A stretch of DNA of 64,000 nt from Nageia nagi. Lineage: Eukaryota; Pinophyta. Each line of letters starts with the position of its first letter. Position 1 is the first letter of the stretch. The stretch lies in NCBI GenBank assembly GCA_050084985.1, contig JBITNC010000001.1, positions 63,054,001-63,118,000 on the forward strand. The letters are read 5' to 3'. The translations under genes and the position numbers were made by a program. Positions 59,407 through 64,000 of this stretch are shown here, one piece after another. Below the pieces are notes generated by a model. It did no database searches. It was not told where the DNA came from and worked only from the letters and a program-made list of their open reading frames with translations.

Positions 59407-60240
59407 ATGGAGAATCAATTGGCTAAGTTGCTAGTTATTGGAGCAAATGTAAATGTTAATCAAAGACATAAAGATGTATTTGTAAGACCAAATTCATCAT
59501 CTTCATCAAATCTAGTTCCATTCAAGGTGGAGAACAAAGTGGATATTCTTACTTTTGAAGGACAAGTGGATGCAAAAAAATTGAAAAATTACTTCAAATA
59601 ATTGGACATTTATTTTCAAATTCAAGGTATTGTAAATGATGTTGATAAAATCTCAATTGCTATATTAAAGATGAGTGGACATGCTTTAGTTTGGTGGGAA
59701 ATGCATGTAGAAACTCTTAATCATGAACACTTATCAAAAATATATTCTTGAAATGAATTTAAAGAGTTGTTAAGAGATCAATTTTATCTATTAAGACATA
59801 ATAATAAATAATTGATGAAATGGCAATTTTTTAGACAACAAACAGGGAAAATAGTTCAAGGATACACTATGAAATTTAGAAACAAGCTAATTTTCTTAGG
59901 GTTTCACTACAAGATCCTCAAATTTTAATGAAGTACATTGGAGGTTACATAGTCATTTGCAAAATACTATCATGTTGTTTAATCTTACTAATCTTGATCA
60001 AGTGTGTGTGAAAGTTAAATACTTAAAGGAGGATGGTAAAGTGAACATAATATGATTAATCCAAAAAGCCTTCTAATTCAAGGGGAGGATAAGAGAAAGG
60101 TAAATCTCAAGATAAAGGCAAAGGTAAGCAAGAAAGTAAGATCATCAATATTTTAAAGAAAGAAAGTGATAGTAGGCATTGTAGTTATTTTGATAAAAAT
60201 GATCTTGTTGATAATAAATGTTAGAAACTACATCTAGAAT
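59407..60240 (+). pseudogene. gag: Broken gag of the last Gypsy element
   Basis: The ATG at 59407 (MENQLAKLL) leads to VDILTFEGQVDAKKLKNYF, then a TAA at 59599-59601. The same frame continues LDIYFQIQGI...GHALVWWEMH, a standard Gypsy gag pattern, to about 59930 with further stops. A knuckle-like remnant near 60178-60240 has HCSYFDK where a CxxC is expected, so it is no longer functional. Confidence 0.85.
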
Positions 60241-60409
60241 TACATCCACATAAGCATAAGAATAATGAGAAAACTAATGCTATGGTTCTTATACATGAAG
60301 ATATTGAGGGAAGTTTAGATGTTGATGAGAGAATAAATTGTTCAACCATTCAAAAGGTTGAATAATCTTAAGAAATTGAAGAATAGAGGATTCAATTATT
60401 CCACCTCAA

Positions 60410-60724
60410 AATACAAATTAAAAAAACTAAAGTAGATAGCATTGTTGATCTAGGTTCTCAAGCATATTTACTTTCAGAAATTATGGTAAGTAATTTGGGA
60501 TTGCAAACTTTCAACCATCTAAATCCATATCCTTTGGGTTGGGTGCATCACAATTATAGTTTACAAATAACTAAATAATGTAAGTTGAAATCTGCTATTT
60601 GTGCTAAGTACATTGATGAAGTTATGGTTGATGTTGTTGCTTTAGACATTTGTGGTGTTATTCTTCATAATATTTATATGTGGAATAGAGATGGTGTATA
60701 TTACAAAAGATTAAAAAAATTATG
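60410..60724 (+). pseudogene. pol: Protease of the last Gypsy element
   Basis: Reads VDSIVDLGSQAYLLSE, with VDLGSQ in place of the VDGGSQ or DSGAT active site, then NPYPLGWVHH and VMVDVVALDICGVI. One in-frame stop near 60574 and another at the end. This spacing is typical of the family. Confidence 0.8.
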
Positions 60725-61039
60725 ATTAGTGAAATATGGAAAGGTATTTTTAGTTAATGCACATAAAAGTAAGAAAATACTACCTTGGTCACTACCAGTT
60801 AGGTAAAATGCCTTATGAATGCTTCTAAAAAGTTTGTTCTAATCATGGTGAAAATATGACCCTTAGGTGAGGTGAATCTCATGCTATCACTAATGTGCAA
60901 TATTGACTGTAGGCTATTAATGGCATGCAATAAAGAGGACTAGATGTATAATTTGGTTCAAGGGTGTAATAACTTATTTCCATATCCATAAGGATTACCT
61001 CCTATGTGGGATATACAAGATGATATTTAGTTATTACCT

Positions 61040-62120
61040 AATGCTCCATTTCCTAACATAGCTTTCTATCGGTAATCAATTTTAGAGAAAGGGGAGATAA
61101 AGAGGAAGATTCGAGAGTTGGTTATTCAAGATGTGATCAAACCAAGTACATCTCCATATGGATCAACTTTTGTTTTAGTTCCCAATAAGTATCAAACTTG
61201 GAGGATGTGTATCAACTATAGAGCACTTGACAAAGTCACCATCAAAAATTGTTATCTTTTACCTTGAATACATGATATTTTGGATTAGCTGCAAGGGGAA
61301 ATATTCTTTCCTAAGCTAGAATTAAGGATTGGATATCACCAAGTTTGAATCAAGGAGGAGGACATTTGAAAAATTGGTTTCAAGATAAGAAAAGGCCAAT
61401 TTGATTGGCTTGTTTTTCCATTTTATTTTGCAATGCACTAGCCACCTTTATGAGGGTAATGAATGATGTGTTTCATACATTTATTGATTCTTTTGTTGTT
61501 GTATACTTAGATGATATTCTTGTGTATAGTTCTACTTGGGAAGAACATATTGTACATATTAGACAAGTTTTTTGAGCTTTGCATAGGGAGAAGTTTTTGT
61601 TGAAACACTCAAAATATGAGTTTGGCAAAGAGTTTTTGGTGTATTTGGGATATATTATTGATCATGGATAACTTAAGATAGATCCTAGTAAAGTAAGTGC
61701 TATAGTAGATTGGACAATGCCATCTAATGTAACTAAAGTAAGGATTTTCTAAGGTATTTTCCAATATTTGAGAAATTTTATTATTGATTTTTCACATATT
61801 GCTTTACCTTTATATGATGTGACCAGAAAGAAGCAAGTGCTTCAATGGGGGAAAAAAAAAACAAATATCTTTTAATGCCTTGAAGAAAAATATTATTAAT
61901 GCACTTATGCTAGCACTTCCTAATTTGTGCAATCCATTTGAAGTAGATATTGATGCAAGTAACTATGCAATGGGATCCATTTTGTTATAAGAAGGTAAAC
62001 CAATTTGCTATCATTATGTAAACTTTAGTGGGGAAATTTTGAATTATCCTACTTATGATAAGAAAATGTATGCACTGATTCAAACATTGCAAGATATTTT
62101 GGGGTTGCAAAGATATTGTA
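61040..62120 (+). pseudogene. pol: Reverse transcriptase and partial RNase H of the last Gypsy element
   Basis: RT motifs: WRMCINYRALDKVTIKN near 61200, YLDD at 61504-61515, LGYIIDHG near 61645. RNase H starts LPNLCNPFEVDIDASNYAMGS near 61917-61975 and runs to KMYALIQTLQ near 62085. There it jumps directly into integrase sequence, so the C-terminal half of RNase H is deleted. Many TAG, TAA and TGA codons lie in frame. Confidence 0.88.
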
Positions 62121-63230
62121 CAATTTACAAAGGTATGTATTTAAGATGCAAGATAAAGTTGACAAGTACATAATGGGATGTTCTTTATGTTACACTAGCA
62201 AGCCAAGTAATAGGATATTGGGTTTGTATCAGCCACTTCCAATACCTTCACATCCATGGGAGTGTATCTCAATGGATTTTATAAGAGGATTGCTTATGAT
62301 TAATAAGGATCATGAATATTTATTTCTTGTTATGGATATATTTAGCAAGATATGTGTTTTGATTCCATGTAAAAAGATTATAATAGGATAAGATGCTATA
62401 AATTTATTCTTTTCTCATGATTAGGTTCATTTTGGATTGCCTACTTCTATTATTTTAGATAGAGATAATATATTTTTGGGCATATGTTGGACATGTTTAT
62501 GGGAAAATATGCATATAATGTTGAAGATAAGTAATGTCTTTCATCCTCAAATGGATGAACAAATTGAGGTGGTGAATATGAAAGTGGTTTAACTCTTGAG
62601 TGGTTATTATGGCAAGCATCCTAACTTGTGGGATGAACATATTGAATATATCCAACATTCATATAATAGGTAAATTCATTATTACATTAATAAGAGTCAT
62701 TTTGAGATTTATTTTGGATATTTTCCACCTTCACCTTTTGATTATGTGTTTAGAAAACAAAAGGATGAAGAAAATTCACTTGAAAAAGAGGAAAAGCAAG
62801 CTAAAATTTTTGTTTAAAAGATTAGGCAAATTCATTTGAAAGTCCAAGAGCAACTTGAGATAAGCCAAGTCAAGTACAATATGAGATATGAAAAACATAG
62901 AGTGATCATAAGTTTCATGTGGGAGACAATTTTTGGTTGCATCTTAGCAAGGAGATGTTGGAAGGAAAAGCCAAGAAGTTAAAGCCTATAAGGTATGGAC
63001 CATTTGAGATTGTGGATTAAGTAAGTGAGAATGCTTTTAGATTGAATTTATTAGCATATATGAACATATATTCAGTTATGAATATTGAATATTTAAAAAT
63101 GTATGATCCATCTATGTTGATTGAAGATGAAGTAGATTCATATCAGATTTTGCCATCTCTTGATGACTTAGCTCCTAATACTATGGATGAACTCAAGAAG
63201 GATTCCATATTGTAAAAGAAAGTTTGTGCT
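62121..63230 (+). pseudogene. pol: Integrase and C-terminal tail of the last Gypsy element
   Basis: An open block at 62116-62391 has CSLCYTSKPSN (end of the H2C2 zinc domain) and HPWECISMDFI with the first catalytic Asp. LDRDN near 62455 holds the second Asp and QMDEQIEVVN near 62555 the Glu. The tail (about 62925-63230) includes WLHLSKEMLEGKAKKLKPIRYGPF split over the text, MNIYSVMNIEYLKMYDPSML and LPSLDDLAPNTMDEL. The frame is interrupted repeatedly. Confidence 0.85.
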
Positions 63231-63347
63231 ACAAGAAGATATGAGATAGAGCTATGGTTGGTCTAATTGAAAGGATAGAAGCCTAATAAAGTATAAAGTT
63301 GGGGAGTTGTATCCTTATCTATGGATTTATGGGACCAAATTCCTTCT

Positions 63348-63360
63348 CCTTAGGGAGGTG
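63348..63360 (+). promoter_or_regulatory. Polypurine tract of the last Gypsy element
   Basis: CCTTAGGGAGGTG directly before the 3' LTR start; a rather weak tract. Confidence 0.65.
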
Positions 63361-64000
63361 TGATCCGAATTGGATCATGTTAGGTTGTTCTCTAGAGGAG
63401 TAGTACTCATTCCAAAGATATCTACACTTGGATATATACCAAACATAAAAATTTGGATTTGATTGATGTATATAACCATGTCATTAATGGAATGATACAC
63501 TATATTCATGTCACTAATGACATGCACCTTGATGAGTCAATAGAGGAAGTTGAAAGGAAATCAATATTTTAGGTAGCTAAGTAGTTCAGAGTCTTCAAAT
63601 AGCATCTTGGAGATGGTTATAGGATTATTTAATGGCTTGATACTCTTGATTCTAGAAAAAAAAGGAATAGAGAGACTTTAAGGATTTTGAAATTGTAAGA
63701 ATTTGAAGGAAGGCCAAGAGGCATTCTAGATTTTTTTGTAGTTCCAAAATTGTTCTTCTTGTTTTAGGAGATTGTATTGCCATTACATTGATGGTATTTT
63801 TCTATGCATGTAATATTGTAATATCTATAAACAATGAGAAGAGAAGGCTCTAATTACATGTAAATTAGGGTAAATCAAATTAGTCCCACATTGGGTGAAT
63901 CAGGGTAAATCATTATGTTGATTTTTTTATGTGTTTGAGATTGCTAGTTTTTAAGTTTTACATTGTACAATTTCAAATTAACATGCAATTAGTATGATCT
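63361..64000 (+). repeat. 3' LTR of the last Gypsy element (partial)
   Basis: Starts TGATCCGAAT and follows the 5' LTR with many substitutions and small indels to the window edge. Its missing end and the target duplication lie beyond base 64000. Confidence 0.85.

Larger units (their letters stand above)
58487..64000 (+). mobile_element. Gypsy LTR retrotransposon, decayed, 3' end beyond the window
   Basis: The 5' LTR (58487-59175) and the beginning of the 3' LTR (63361 onward) match in order. Between them are PBS, gag, zinc-knuckle remnant, protease, RT, the start of RNase H, integrase and a conserved C-terminal tail, in Gypsy order. Frames are interrupted by many stops and some frameshifts. 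The C-terminal tail (MHIYSVxNxExLKxYxPSML pattern) belongs to a widespread plant Gypsy family that I take to be chromovirus-like; that step is inference. Confidence 0.9.

Overview
This window looks like intergenic DNA from a large-genome seed plant. It is very AT-rich, contains no recognisable intact host gene, and is mostly retrotransposon sequence in different states of decay. The mix of Copia (a SIRE/Maximus-like element and a second family), Gypsy (chromovirus-like and Tat/Ogre-like), L1-type LINE remnants and non-autonomous LTR elements fits a plant with a large, slowly purged genome, such as a gymnosperm. The sequence alone does not fix the species. Boundaries were found by reading LTR ends, primer-binding sites (PBS, complementary to initiator tRNA-Met), polypurine tracts (PPT) and target-site duplications (TSD) directly. 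All similarity statements are by eye.

Layout. 1-8974: a 5'-clipped SIRE-like Copia element with LTRs of about 1.88 kb that carry a 14-bp tandem array. Its gag and pol are broken by point mutations, and it has four PPT-like motifs. 8980-18015: AT-rich DNA with two short tandem arrays, a diverged duplication and a CA/TA microsatellite, but no gene. 18021-32307: a Gypsy element with TSD AGCAC and a very long 5' LTR (about 5.2 kb). Its 3' half is deleted from the reverse transcriptase straight into a truncated 3' LTR, and its gag is split by a nested non-coding LTR element (23685-27463, TSD AGACT). 33013-37207: a minus-strand non-autonomous Copia-type element (TSD TCTTG) whose two 286-bp LTRs differ at only three positions. 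It keeps a gag-like reading frame fused to an acidic region, plus an unrecognised ORF. 38281-41765: an L1-type LINE remnant that appears to be interrupted by a second LINE-like 3' end. 42784-47071: a Tat/Ogre-like Gypsy remnant (gag, protease, integrase tail, tandem repeats, PPT, LTR start). 47072-52187: a complete-length but multiply frameshifted Copia element (TSD GGGAG) inside that LTR. 53819-58486: two Tat-like Gypsy tails in opposite orientations, the right-hand one cut by the last element. 58487-64000: a decayed Gypsy element with gag, protease, RT, partial RNase H, integrase and a C-terminal tail. Its 3' LTR runs off the window.

How the parts relate. These are not cooperating genes but layers of insertion. 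Three nested cases are readable: the small LTR element inside the Gypsy gag, the second Copia inside the Tat-like LTR, and the last Gypsy inside the LTR of the minus-strand Tat-like element. The non-autonomous elements must have depended on enzymes supplied by other copies. No tRNA, rRNA, CRISPR array or host promoter was seen.
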